64,000 nt of DNA, taken from Babylonia areolata. Lineage: Eukaryota; Mollusca; Gastropoda; Neogastropoda; Buccinidae. Position numbers and translations under genes: made by a program. Numbering within the stretch: position 1 is the stretch's first letter; each line of letters opens with the position of its first letter. The stretch is from contig NC_134891.1 of assembly GCF_041734735.1 (NCBI RefSeq), positions 13,767,078 to 13,831,077 of the forward strand. The letters run 5' to 3'. Positions 10,290 to 22,789 of this stretch are shown one piece after another. A model generated the notes under the pieces. The model saw only the letters and a program-made list of their open reading frames with translations, was not told the origin of the DNA and did not search any database.

Positions 10290-11860
10290 CTTACATTCCC
10301 TGTCTTAGTGTGATGAACATTTGACTAGTTGCAAATCTTTCATTTATTGAGCGTACAAGAAATGCAGATGTGTCTTTCTTGAAAAACTTGTAGAACTCCA
10401 TAGTGAATCCATCAGATCCTGGGCTTTTATTATTTTCCAGTCTCTTGAGAGATTCTCAAGCCTCAGCCAGTGTAATTTGGCCCTCAATGGAACTTTTCTC
10501 TTCATCACATAAATATGGGGCATACTGTAATTCCTTAACTATTCTCAAGTTAATGTCTTGTATTTTTGCTTAATTTGATTTGTATAGGGTTTCAAAAAAG
10601 GTTTTAACTTATATCTTTCTGGTCTTTGGCAACCTCACCTTTATCTGTTTCTATGTAATAGAATCCTTTTTCAGTGTAATTAAGTTTCTCTAAAGTGCAA
10701 AAAATCTTTGAATTTTTTTCACCCACTTGAATCATTTTGCTTTTTATCATTACATCTACCTTCGTTTTTCTTAAAGTTTGCAGTGATTGTTGTTGTATTT
10801 GTTTTTCATTTCTAATGTGTGTATTGTTGTCATTGATATTTTCCCCTGACACTGATATCTCATCTATCAGTTCTTTTTCTTGGCTGATTTTTTTTCTTCT
10901 TGTATACTGTGTAAGATATAGTTTTACCTCTGATTTCCTTAAGTAAGGTTTCAAAAAAACAATTGATCACTTATCTGTAATTGTAAAGAGTCATTTGGCA
11001 CAGCAATATTATCTTTATTGTAAATTACTATACAGTATGTTATTGTTTCTGCAATAACGTTTTTAACCATTTCTACCTATTCTTTATCTCTCAGGATAGT
11101 ATTATTAAATTTCAAATAAGTTCTTATTATTGGGAAAATATGTTTTTAAGTCTAATGTGATTATGCTATGGTCGGAAGGATAACCAGATTTAATAGTCAT
11201 GTCTTCCACATCCAACAGAAGATCAGATAATCATAAGAAAGTAATCCAACCGACCTTGTTTAACTGAGTTGAATTTTTTTTTCAAGTGTACTGTCTTTTC
11301 TGGATTAAATTCTCACCAGACATCAACTAAATTGCATGTCTCCATGATTTCCATTTACATTTTTCTTGCCTGGGGATGACTTATAAACTTATGTGAACAT
11401 TTCTTTGTGCACATCGAGAGCTACATTTCTATCACCACCAATGACAATGTTTTCATTTCCGATGATATTAATTTCTACCATGAGATCTTACAAAAAACAC
11501 AGGTGAGTCATAGCTGCTTAGGCCATAAATGTTAACATTTTCCTAAAATATCCAAGTCAGTAATGAAATAACATCTGTTATAATCTCTCACGACTCTATG
11601 TAATGTGTATGTGATATTTTTTAACAGAATTCTCACACTCTTACTGTTAGTGGTTATCCCACACATAATAAGTAGTCAAAACCCCAAATGGATAGATGTG
11701 ACACTGTTTTGTTGTTTGTTTTTCGAATGGGTTTCCTGCAAGTAGATAATTTGGGATTTTAGCTTCCTCAGATAATGAAAAACATCCTTTATTTTATGAT
11801 AGTCCTTAATTCTGTTTATATTGAAACTTACAGTCTGCATCTGGGTTATGGATTTGGACC
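10290..11860 (-). pseudogene. L1-Tx1-type LINE remnant: endonuclease to start of RT
   Basis: On the minus strand, 11845-11720 reads like the N-terminus of an APE endonuclease (SFNINRIKDYHK, then IIYLQETHSKN). About 11430-11150 gives VVIEM, KQGRLDYFL and a SGYPSDHS-like active-site end in shifting frames. The linker at 10604-10954 has MIQVGEKNSKIFCTLEKLNY, a hallmark of L1/Tx1 elements. About 10400-10470 has NNKSPGSDGFTMEFYKFF, the start of the RT domain. Many stops and shifts are present, and the rest of RT is missing at the 3' side. An old, dead copy. Confidence 0.8.
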
Positions 11861-11910
11861 ATTGTCACTCCCAGTGATGTCGGGTTTGCCATGAACATAT
11901 ATGATTTGTT

Positions 11911-12987
11911 TTAACCCTTTCACTGCCAGGAAAATATGATTTAAGTGAAATCTATTTGCCAGGGTTTTTTCCCAAAAAACGGGTATAAATTTTCAAAAAA
12001 TTCTGTGCTCTTTGTTATTTGAGAAAGACCCATAAAAGTATATATTTTCTGAAAGGTAAATGAATAAAGAATACAAAACACATAATGTTTTCCCATTTTA
12101 TATATTTTTAGTGTACATGCTGTTGTTTTGAAATTAGTGTTTTGTTTTTTGTCACATTTTCAACTTGTTCATTGCAAACATTAGTCAGGTAATTTGCACT
12201 AAAATATCATATTTTCTGGACAAATGGATATCTGCACACACAAAATCATACTAGAACAACCACAATAAATTTTTTTTAAAGGAGACAGATACACAATGCA
12301 TTGTGACTTCTCCAAGTGATAATATGGATGTGGGGCCACGCCCCCTCAGTCTCCACTCCCCCTCCTCTTCACCCCTCTTACATGATCACTTGATCCAGTT
12401 CTCATGAGACCGCATTGGCTGAGTGCCAAAAAAATCGCCTACACTGTGTCTCGCTAATAATTCGGTTAGTTTGTGTCGTCTGCTACGGTTGTGCAGCCGG
12501 CATCACTCACTGATAGTCATATTTTGGCCACTCTCTTGATTGCTCCCTTTATTTTCTATCAAATCGTCCTATAAATGTTCATCACTGTCTTCTCCTTCGA
12601 ATTTACGCTTCAATTCTTTCTGAACATCAGATAAAGAAAGCAATCTTCGTTGATTTAGTTCGCCACGATCGCATGTCTTGAGCACGGCGTCAGTCTGACA
12701 TTTTGTTGAGGGAGCGAGGAAAGGAGCTAGGCAAAACACTGCGACAGTGACCCAACCAAAACGTTCAAATAAAGGACTGCCTCATGACGTAGATGGGGTT
12801 TCTAGCCATGAATAGAATCCAGAAAGATTCCCCAAGCTAAAGCAACCAGCATTTTCATCAACGAACTGAATGCAAACCAGGGAAAAGTCAGAATATTTCG
12901 ATGACGAGTTATCTCGTCATTGTGGCAGCGAAGCGTACATGCTTGCGATGATGAGTTATCTCGTCATATAGGCAGCCTAGAGGTTAA
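11911..12987. mobile_element. piggyBac-type non-autonomous element (TTAA-flanked)
   Basis: TTAA lies at 11911-11914 and again at 12984-12987. The left end reads CCCTTTCACTGCCAGG. The right end, read inward on the other strand, begins CCTCTAGGCTGCC, sharing the CC...CTGCC pattern. Two imperfect palindromes (atgacgagttatctcgtcat at 12901-12920 and a near copy at 12948-12967) lie just inside the right end. No transposase coding is visible, so it is MITE-like. TTAA target duplication is the defining habit of piggyBac. Terminal match is weak, so family assignment is moderate. Confidence 0.6.
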
Positions 12988-13049
12988 GAGGAGTACAACA
13001 AGGCAGCTTTCTTCGGATTTGATATGCTTGACCCCTGTCCATCTTAAAT

Positions 13050-14650
13050 ACTAGTCAGCAACAAGATAATTTTTACGCTTGGACTGTACTGGTAGAAATC
13101 AGCACCCAATTTTGACCATGGTCATTGAGGGAGTTTGGTTGGTCACAGAGGCTCCTGTCTCTGAGCTGTTGTGTTTTCTTGGCATGTCATACAGTTCTCA
13201 ACAAGGCATTTCAGGTCACCTCTAATACCTGGCTAGAGAACTGTCAGCTTGGCAAACTTAAAAGGCATTTCTGGAAACCTTGGTGAGTTTCATGAAGCTT
13301 GTGCAATATTTCTTTGCATTGACTGGATAGAATGACAATGTAACATTGAAAAATAATCATTTCTTTGGTCACAGAAATGTCAGATTTCACTTTCTGATAT
13401 GGAAGCAGTGAAGATGGAACATTTGAAGGTCACCCTTTGCAGTACTTGATCACCAGTTGGAGATCATCTTTACTGGTGGTATTTTGCAGGGATTGTTGTC
13501 TTCAGTCACTGATTGGCCATGGTGATCTGACTATGTCAACATGTACCTCAACTTCATTTGCTGCTTCTACATCATACTGTTTACTTGGCAGAGGCCTGCA
13601 GCTGAGGCAGTGAGCAAGTTCTTTCAGGGGACTTGTTATTCCAGAGCATTGAAGTTGGGCCATTCTTATAAGCAGACTGTGACATCTTGGAGGTGTGTGT
13701 TGCAGATGTTTGGTTATAAGCAGTGGAACAAATGATCAGTCAGCATCTCGAAAGTATTCATTCCCATAAGGTACTTGTCATTTTTTTCACAAGCCCAGAT
13801 ACTTGCTAACAGTTCCTTTTCAATTTTACTGTATCTTTTTTTCTGATGAGGTCAGTGTACAGGAACCAGAGGCAGTGGGCTGGAGACCACCATTTTTGTC
13901 TTGCTGAAGAACTGCTCCAAGTCCATAGCTGCTTGAATAAGCATTGACAATAGTGGGTCACTCTGCACTGTAAAATGATAGTGATGAAGACTGGTGATTT
14001 TTTTCACTTCTTCAGATACTTTTTCTTGTGAAATGTTCCACTGCCACTGAGCATCTGTTTTGTGGAGGTATCATGGGCTTCACTGCTGTTGACAGATCTT
14101 TGGTGAAAATCCCCAGTTATTTGATTATGCCAAGGACATGCTTGAGTTCAGTCATGTTCTTTGATGCCTCAAGTTTGGTGATGGCATTTACCTTGGTGTC
14201 TGCCCTCAGCAATGATGACATGTCCAAAAAAATGACTCTAGACTTGAAATGGCACTCATCACGGTTCAGTCTCAGTGCAGACTTTTCTGTGCATGATAAC
14301 ACTTGTGACAGTCTCTTATCATGCTCTTCCTGTGTCCATCCATTCATGAAAACATCATCCATAATGACTTCACATCCAGGAAGACCACTCATTGTCTCTG
14401 ACATCTTTCTCTGGAATTCTGGTCCCACATTGATACCTACAGGCACTCGCAGAAAACAATAACACCTGATGTTTTTGATGAACTTTAATGGTGCGCTATC
14501 ACTGTGGTGCCAGAAACCACTGGAAACATCCAGAGTTGAAAACAACTTTGAACCAGAAAGTTTCAGTGCTGCATCTTCCAAATTTAGAAGATAAGGTAAG
14601 GTCTTTCGATGTTTTGGTTCAGTTTCTTGAAATCAACACATAGATAAATT
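13050..14650 (-). mobile_element. Ty3/gypsy LTR retrotransposon fossil (pol fragment)
   Basis: Minus-strand sequence resembles Ty3/gypsy pol: a reverse transcriptase part at about 14,100-14,600, followed on its 3' side (lower coordinates) by RNase H-like sequence at about 13,700-13,860. No long terminal repeats, gag or clear integrase were found. The copy is broken, with several breaks, and looks old. Boundaries are approximate. Confidence 0.75.
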
Positions 14651-16404
14651 AAATCTTCCCATACTTTTATTTTTCTAGAACGATGGGTGCGCAGTAATCA
14701 GAAGCAGTGGGATAATTGTCAGCCTGATTTGATTATATTTAGAACACAACTTACCTTTAGATACAAAATAGAATAGCATATAGCAAGTATAAAGTTTAGA
14801 CTAAGTGAATTCTCTGCCAACTGGTTTTATTACAAAAACCTGCTCACTGAAAACCCCTGACTCCATTTTCTTTTCTTTTTGGATACTTGTTTTATTTAGC
14901 AAAAAGAATCGGTGACCAACAAATAATATGTATTTGCACTGTATTGTTTCAGGATTACTTGACACAATTAGCTATTTGATCACCTTCACCAACTTTGTAG
15001 CTCCCTGACGTCTCCTGTGATCATTGTAATCTGACTGTCAAATGTGTGCAACCAGTTGGGAATTGAGGTGTCATATTATAAGTGATGATCCTTTTTTTTG
15101 TTTTTACTTTTTGTCTTTTTTTGTTGGTTTTGTTTTGTTTTCTCCTTCTGTGAAAATACCTTGCAAAGTATTACCATGCTTATGTAATATGTAATTTGTC
15201 ACATGAAAATGTCATGGTGATGTTGAAGAGAAAATATAATATTCATTGCAAGGGGGAAAAAAGTAATCAGAAGCAGCAGTCACCTTGATTACACCATCTC
15301 TTTCCATCCTCACTCCCAGAACGAAACAATAATGTTTAGCTGTTACAGTAAATGCAATGTTGCTTTCAGGGAAAAGGGACAAATGACAAAAAGGTTCATC
15401 AGTTTTACAGTGGGGTAAACACAAAATGAAACAAGTTATAACCCATATGAATTAAACATGATAAGTGTCATCTGGTAGAAATGACAGTTTGTGGTTGATT
15501 ATGAGAATTAGAAGAAGAATGCACATTAATTAGGAAGTGATTGATGTACACTACCACTAGAGAGTGGAGAATGAAGGCAGAAGCCAGGCATTCACATCTG
15601 CAACCCTTCTTAAGCCAACAGGCAAACTGACTTTCTATTTCATGCATCACTATATGGTACAGGCATGGGTTTCTAACACAAATTATGGATTTTGACCTTG
15701 ATGAAGAATTTTCTCCATTCCTGTCTCTGAGGTGAACTTCTTGTGGTCTTTTATTCAGATTTCAGTTAGAACAAACACATTTTTCCTTCTTTGTCAGATG
15801 TTTTTGCCCTCTTTTAGTTTTTGTGTTCCCCTTGCACATAATGGGTTTGATGTATTAGTGTTCAGTATGTATTGTTAATATGTACAACTGTAATTGATCC
15901 ACATCTCATGGGTTTGTATTTGCAATTGAAAATTATTGTGAAATAATCAGCCATTATGATTAATCATTGTCAGTGGTTGCAGTTGTTTATGTGTTATTAC
16001 ACTCCATGTACTTGCTGTGTTATTCTTTACCTTTGCATGTCATGTTGGTTGGTTTGTCAAACACAAAGATGGATACTGTTTAGCAGACCAAGAAAAGGCA
16101 GTTTCTTCTGTTAGTTTGTTTTTTTCAAATGTCTCACACACTCATTGTCTGTTTACAGTCTCTACTTCCTGGTTGACAATGGTAACAAATGTCAGACATC
16201 TGAAAGCTGGTCCAGGGAAATGACCATACTTGTGTTTGTGTGGTGTGCATGATTTATTATTATTACTTTTTTTAGGGAGACAATTATGACATCAGTTATG
16301 TATATGTCCCTTTATATTGGCATCAGTGACATGTGTGTCATTTTATATCAGCATCAATGAATGATATGTATCAGCTTTAGTGAAGTATATATTATGTCTT
16401 TTAG
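14651..16404. other. Intronic stretch, nothing recognised
   Basis: AT-rich sequence with short open frames lacking family features. It ends at the acceptor of the short CAMSAP exon. Confidence 0.5.
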
Positions 16405-16473
16405 TTTCCTGTGATCAACTGAACCAAAATGAAGAGCAAGGCTCCAGTGCCAGTCGGCAACCACCTTCACCTG
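16405..16473 (+). CDS. CAMSAP: CAMSAP/Patronin, short linker exon
   Basis: This 69-nt exon lies between ttttag and a strong donor (CCTG|gtaagc). Entered in phase 1, it reads SCDQLNQNEEQGSSASRQPPSP, a Ser/Gln/Pro-rich linker of the kind that separates the coiled coil from the CKK domain. Phases match on both sides: the left-over G of the previous exon plus TT completes a codon here, and the final G plus GC completes one in the CKK exon. Length divisible by three with phase 1 at both ends means it could be skipped without changing frame. Identity is inferred from position, splice sites and phase, since the linker is not conserved. Confidence 0.65.
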
Positions 16474-16581
16474 GTAAGCTGGTTTTGTCAGTCTGTTTTT
16501 GCTGACAGTGTTTATAAATTTGTTGTTGTTATTAGCTTACATGTATAAACTAAGGGAGTCTATAAATTAACCATTTCTCAG

Positions 16582-16623
<42 letters not shown>

Positions 16624-18209
16624 TTTTGTCTGTAACAGATTCATTTTCTCAAAAAATATTTGTCAACACCAAACATTAAATTCAACATAGAATTTTTTTT
16701 TAAAGTTCTTTCCACACAACAAAATACAGTGACAATGCATTTCCAGGAAGGGCACAAGGAATTGTGGAGAAGCAATTAATGCTTCCACAGACATTTAATG
16801 CTAACATTTTCATTTTTTACTTTTAGCAGTTTTACCTTTCAGATTGATACATTGATTTACAGCAGTCGTTAAAAATTTTTTATCTAAGATAGTTTCTGAT
16901 TCTGCAGAATATGGAAGTTGCATACATAGATGCACACATATACCAGGAGCAGCAAAATTCTGCCATGGAATAAGACATCAGTCCAAAAGTACCATGGGAA
17001 ATAATTTATTTTAAATCAATCTGACATCCAAAATATCAGATTTTAAGATATGACTCAAGGCATGGAAAGGCTTGTGTTTTACACTCTTGTGTGAAGGTCT
17101 TACAACATTTACATACACACAAGTAGTCATTTTGTCAGTGAAAGCAGCATGCTTAGTGACTTACTTTTGCTCTTTCCAAAGGAGACTTCTGGTTTTAGAA
17201 TGGAATACTGAGAGGCAAATTTGACCTGTCTCTTGGGAAAAAAAATAGTAGTTTTCACAGATTGAGATAATAAGTAGCCATCTTTTGCCTTTTGTGCTGA
17301 AGATAGAGAAGTTCAAACGGGCTCTGATTTTACAGTCAGTGACTTTAGTAGTGTGTGCACTTCAGGTCACTGTGACTTGACTCAGGAGAAGAAGACATCA
17401 TGGCTGAAATGTTGGGAGTGGAAGAAAATGTATAATCTGCTGAAAACAGCTGGACTTGTATGGAGTGACTATTGTGTATCTTACATCTGAAAATGGAGCA
17501 CAGATTGATTTTTTGGCTTACATGTGAAAACAGAGTGAGCCTATGTAGTAACCCTTATTATATTGCCTTTTTAAATGTGTAAGTATGTGTATTTTAAGAA
17601 ATTAATTCATGTCCTCTGGAAATACTTTGTCAACGTTAAATTTGGATTAATATAGAAGAAAAACAACAACAAAACTTCCACTCTTTCTTATTAAACCATA
17701 TTTCTGGATTTTGATCATTTCATTTGATTCAATTTCAAGTTAATTTTGTTTATCCTGTGGATCCACAAGATTTTCTTGGGGTAGGGGGGGGGGGGGAGAC
17801 TTGTTGGTCAGCCTTCTTGCATGGAAAGTCTGGGAATCGTTTTGCGTTCTTTAGCTACTTTTATCATTAAGGATCTGAGTGGTAAAGTCATGGAAAAGAG
17901 GGAAATATGTTAAAAGTTTGACAGATGCAAATGTATAAGTTATTATTACAATTAGAGAAATGCAGATTGAGTGTGGCCAAGATTGTCATGTACAACCCAG
18001 CTCATTTCCAATAGATCTATAAAAAAAAATTGTTTTTCTTGGTGAGCATAAAAATATAATCTAAGGCAGTTTTCACATCATCATTGGTAGTCATTCATTT
18101 GTCAAGTATCACAGATGCAAGGCCAGTAGTTTTCTTTTATGGTTTGGATACCTTACACTCAGACTGCAGGCTGCGTTGCCCTTTGTTCCTTGTGTGCAGG
18201 ATCCTAAAT
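16474..18209. other. Intronic stretch with a GT microsatellite, otherwise nothing recognised
   Basis: A (GT)n run occupies 16583-16620, and a G run lies at about 17786-17797. No coding or transposon signature was seen on either strand. Confidence 0.6.
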
Positions 18210-19925
18210 CTAGAATGAAGATTCAAATGGAAAACATAATTTTGTCAAAAATTGTAATTGTTTTCTTGATAAGCCAGTTAAGATGCTGTGTATTTTATAT
18301 AGGTATTTAAATGTTCTCTCTTTCTCCTCTTTCTCCCTTTTCTCCCTACTCCATAAACTTCCCATAACACCATGCAGCATGATTTTTCTTTTTTGTATCT
18401 CCATACTGTGTTTCTTGTCTATATGTTGGCTGTAAGGGGCCCAGTCTCTGATAAATTTCTCAAATGTATCATTTGAGAAGGGACAATATTTTTCAATTGA
18501 AAATCTCTGCTTTACAACTTTCATGAAGGCTTATGTGCTTGGAGTGGAATTCTGCATTTTGCACTTGTAAATATAGAACTTTTCTAACAAAATAATTAAG
18601 TCAATAACAGAGTCAGAGGTGAATTAATGTTTTAATCCCAGTATCACAAAAACATCTTAAAGGGTCAAGTTATTATCATTACAGTGTGTACATCTGTCTT
18701 TCAGCCATGTGGTTGCCCCAGGTCTCTGAGCATACTGACAGCTCCATAATAAATGTACCATTGATTCTTCATCATTGCCACAGTAGGTACAAAGAGGAAG
18801 ATCAGCCAGTTGAGGTATCAAAAGAAATCTTCGAGTTGGTAACAGGCGATGGAGATCTCTGTACTGGAACCATCTAAGTTTATAATCTTTTGTTAATTTG
18901 AATTATTCTAAAAATATTTCCCCCCCAATTCAAAACAGAATTTGTGAAAGTCTCATGCATTTTCTCATACATGCATGCTGTTTATTTTGGTCTGTAAGGA
19001 TTTTATTACATCCCATGTCTTAGGTTTATCATTGGCCTAACTGTTATTCACTTCCAGACCAGTTGTGTTCCTTTAGACTGTCAGTGCTCTAATCACACCA
19101 GTTATACATCAAGCAGTTTGTTGATATAACTGTGTATTTAGTCTGAAAGTCATCAAAACTTAAAAAGCTGCCATCATTGTCCACCAAATCTTTTATTTTA
19201 GTGATACCCCTTTCTGGCCATTCCTATAAAAGCAGCATTTTCTTTTCTTTCTTGACATATTGTATGCATTACATGCATTCTGCTAAAAATTCTTTTGTAT
19301 TTTTAGGTTTCCATTTGTTGTGTAGCTTTTTATAGTGTTTGGCGACATCTAACCAGAACATGTACTTACATTTAGACATGACAATATTTGCATATTCTCC
19401 TCCAAAGGATTCAGGTTTTAAAATATCTGGGCACACACAACTGAGGATTCTGTTAGATACAGGATTAGTGTCCTGGCCAAAGATTCTTTTCGTTCAACTA
19501 ATTTTCATGGCTGATACAAATGAGTAAGTATCCAACATTCTGAGCCCCCTTTTTTATGTGGACTACAAATTACTGACTTTATAACCTTAGCTCTCTTTCT
19601 ACCCCAAAGAAATCTATATAAACTATTATTCAACTCATGCAAGAAGCTAGGTGGTTGATCTGTATATTTTGTTAGTAGGTGTACAAGCTTTGAAACAGCC
19701 AATGATTTTCTTAGTTATTTTTCCTTGGGGTGTAAGTTGTGGTTTTGACCATGACTTGGAGTACCAATAATTCCTTGATATCCTCTAATTTATTCTCATA
19801 ATTCAGAGTAACAATATCTTCTGTCCTTGTAGAAAACAGAATGCCAAGCACCTTAACTCTCAAAATTTTTTTTTTTTTTTTCACTTTTTTTTTTTTTTTT
19901 TTGCAATGACTATGCAGCAGTTTTA
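18210..19925 (-). pseudogene. L1-Tx1-type LINE remnant: C-terminal part of ORF2
   Basis: Minus-strand order: VLGILFSTRTEDIVTLNYE (about 19850), SKLVHLL...PSFLHELNNSLYRFLWG (19505-19702), KLRWFQYRDLHRLLPTRRFL and CTYCGNDEESMVHLLWSC (about 18720-18890), then the terminal block with FIRDWAPYS (about 18440). These are the usual landmarks after the RT core in Tx1-like LINEs. Several frame changes and stops are present. The catalytic RT is missing. This is a different copy from the one at 10290-11860. Confidence 0.8.
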
Positions 19926-19944
19926 AAATGCTTATAAAATGTGC

Positions 19945-20200
19945 AGTCATGGACCAGACTTCATGTCTGATATGTCAATGTCATCAGAATAAACATGCGA
20001 ACTTGACCCTCTTCCCGCTTCCTTCCTCAACCACTGCCTTGACACACTTCTTCCACACATCACTACTGTTATTAACAACTCTCTTCTGTCTGGCTCCTTT
20101 CCCATTGTGTTTAAGTCTGCTATCTTATGGCCACTGCTCAAAACGTCCAGTCTCGATCCAGACTCACTAAAGAATTACAGGCCAGTTTCTAATCTTCCCT
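19945..20200 (+). pseudogene. L2-type LINE, left half, split by a DIRS-like element
   Basis: Plus-strand reading CELDPLP..., LLPHITTVINNSLLSGSFP, FKSAILWPLL, then SLDPDSLKNYRPVSNLPF matches the L2 linker and RT start. Sequence stops at the DIRS-like left end. The continuation is at 31957. Confidence 0.85.
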
Positions 20201-20357
20201 TTAATTACACATACTTAACTGTGACCCACTAGTGCAGACTCCAGCAGGGGTCTGACATTCCTGTCCTGTGCAAACTACTATCCGCCTATGTGGAGAAAAC
20301 GAAAGTAGTTACGGCCGATAACCCCCTGGAAGTAGGTAACCTCCCCTGTGCCCCCCC
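20201..20357 (+). repeat. DIRS-like fossil 1, left terminal inverted repeat
   Basis: 20221-20357 matches the reverse complement of about 31772-31909 with a handful of differences. 20201-20238 also matches the reverse complement of 31592-31628. Confidence 0.9.
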
Positions 20358-20679
20358 AATTAGCACCCTCTTTTTCCAGCAGCCATCTCAACTCCAGTTC
20401 CTGTGCTCTTCATATGGCTAAGTTTCTTTGTATTTCTATCTGTCTATTGATTCTTTGGCATTCTTGTTTTTTGTCCAATTATGTCGTCAGCCAGGTTGCA
20501 AAATTATGTGATTGAATTGGGCGATCAGGCTAAAATTAAGGTGTGATCGCAATCGATTTGCGGACACTCTGGGCCCTCTGCTTCTGGCTCTCTCAACAGC
20601 GCCAACCCACCGCCTCCTCCACTTCCTCCGCTCCCTCCGGTCGACTCCAGACCCCCACCACCTCCTACGCCTCCTTCGG

Positions 20680-22560
20680 TGACTTCTAGAGGCTTGTTAC
20701 CCCAAACTCAGGTCAGTGGTGCCATTGATGCTATTCTTTTCGATCCGCGAACGGACTCAATACGATCCGCGTTTTCTTGGCTCTGCCAGTCGGCAGTGCC
20801 CGAGTCGACCTCCTCTATCTCTTTGCCCATGCCCTCAGTCTCAACAGTGGAATGTGCCACAATCCCTTTGGGAAAACAACACCATATGCTTGCTCTGGAT
20901 TCACACGCTATACCGGGCCCTATGTGCATTGCGTCCGTGGCAGCAGCCTTGACATCGGATCACACGCTCCCCACGCGGCATGCCTCTACCGTCTCAGATC
21001 CAGTAGCGACCGAGATGAATAGGGATGCCCTCCCCATGTGTAGGGAGGAAAGTGGACCACAAGGGGACACGCTCGCCCATACGCATGCACCCTCCCCGTT
21101 GTCCCAAGCACCCGATCCAAGGGGGGCAACTCCTGCTTCGGCACCCTTACCAGTGACCACCGCAGTTACTGCCCTTGCACCGGCACTGCCCCTTCCCTAC
21201 AGTGCGAGTGTGTGCACAGCCCCTACAAGCTATGCGGTGCTGACCCCATCTGCCATACTGCTGGTTGCTGCTGTTTCCCATCCACTAATGGTGTCTCAGC
21301 AAGCTGCTCAACCAAACAACCAGCAACTCATTGTTAACTTGCTGCAGCAATTATCCACCACTCTGCTTCCTGGTGCCACACATTCTGCTACTACTGCTTC
21401 TTCTCCTGCTGCAGCAAATCTGCTTCCACCCTCCACAACCACCTCCCAGCACACCAGTCACGTGCTCAGCACACAGCCTGACCCGTCATCCTATGCCATA
21501 GAAGAGACATTTTCTGATGGGGACACTGATACAGAGGAACCACCTTCAGAAGATAATCAGCTGGTTTCCTTGCAAGAAGCACTAGCCCTCCTAGCTTCCT
21601 ACACTCCAGGTAGGGTGGAGACAATTTGCGCACCGGGCACGCCTCAAACCTGCGGCGCTATGGAGATTATGGGCATCCACAGATCCTCCCATGGCCCTCA
21701 CTATGCTCTTACAGTCGACCATAGCAGTTGAGGCCCTGAACACACTGGCACGCATCAGGGGCCAACCCATCAGCGATGTCCCCTTTGACTCTGTCCCAAA
21801 TTTTCCAGCCGCAGTGGGTCGAGGGAAATTCATGAAAACTGCCCCGACCTACTTCAAAACCCCCACTTTTAGCTCCAGGTCCTATCCCTCAAAGACCCCT
21901 GCCTCTTTCTCAGGAGGACCTCCTACTCCTCCCACAGAACTTGCGTGACAGTCGCACAGTAGCATTGCCTGACAGATTCCTCATGGATCTGGAGGAAGCT
22001 GTCAGAGCTTCTTTAGAATCGACTGCCACCATGGACAGCTTCCTTGCGGGCCTTGCCAGCATCCTTATGCAAACCCCCACTGAGCAACCAGCCAGCCTCG
22101 ATATCACCATTTTCTCCCCTTTCGTCCAGCAGATCAGCCAGCTTCTCACGCGTTCTGCGGACAATCACAGGCCTATATGAACATCATTTTGGCCAGGAGG
22201 GATGCTGTGCTCGAATGCTCCCCATGCGTGCGCTCTCTGCCAGAACATGCTTCCCTCAGAGCACTTCCCCCCACCGACAGTTCCCTCTTTGGTCAGGGCT
22301 CCCCCACTGCGGCCATAAAATGCCATGCAGACTTGCGTAGGGACTTTGCCCTTGGCGCGGGCCTTCTCCACACTTTGGCACACTTGCGGCATGCTCTGCA
22401 ACAACAACCCTGCACCTTCCGGCGCGTCAGTGTAGCCACCGTCAGGCCATGCTTACATCAGTATTCCCCCTCAAACGCCAGATTGCAACCCAGGGGGCAA
22501 CCCAGGGCATACAGGCATCGGCTGTACACATTTCAGCCTCCACACAGGCCAACAGCCACC
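20680..22560 (+). pseudogene. DIRS-like fossil 1, gag-like region
   Basis: Thr/Pro/Ala/Ser-rich coding-like sequence upstream of RT, in the position of the DIRS gag. No zinc knuckle was seen. Related sequence is at 55078-56780. Broken. Confidence 0.65.
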
Positions 22561-22789
22561 TCCAGACCAGCCCACCCCCAGTGACTCACCCCCGCCCTTA
22601 ACCCACTACTCGTGCACCAGCAGCCGGCAGGCAGCCTATCCAGGCACATGCCAGCTTGGCTATCTCTCCCAGCTTGCAAGTGGGTCCTCCAGGTGATAGG
22701 GTCAGGGTTTCATCTGCCTTGGATCTCTTCCAAAGCACCTCTCACTCTCTCTCCTCCTCCCTTCCCACCCCTACAGGGCGACACAGCCC

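Larger units (their letters stand above)
2990..16404 (+). other. CAMSAP intron (phase 1, 13.4 kb)
   Basis: It is bounded by gtaag at 2990 and ttttag at 16399-16404. The bases left over on each side make a complete codon (G + TT). It is filled mostly with L2, LINE A1, I-group and L1-Tx1 LINEs, a piggyBac-type element and a Ty3/gypsy fossil, listed separately. Confidence 0.75.

Noticed and set aside
17786-17797. G-run as a regulatory quadruplex
   Set aside because: A single short G run without further G tracts nearby.
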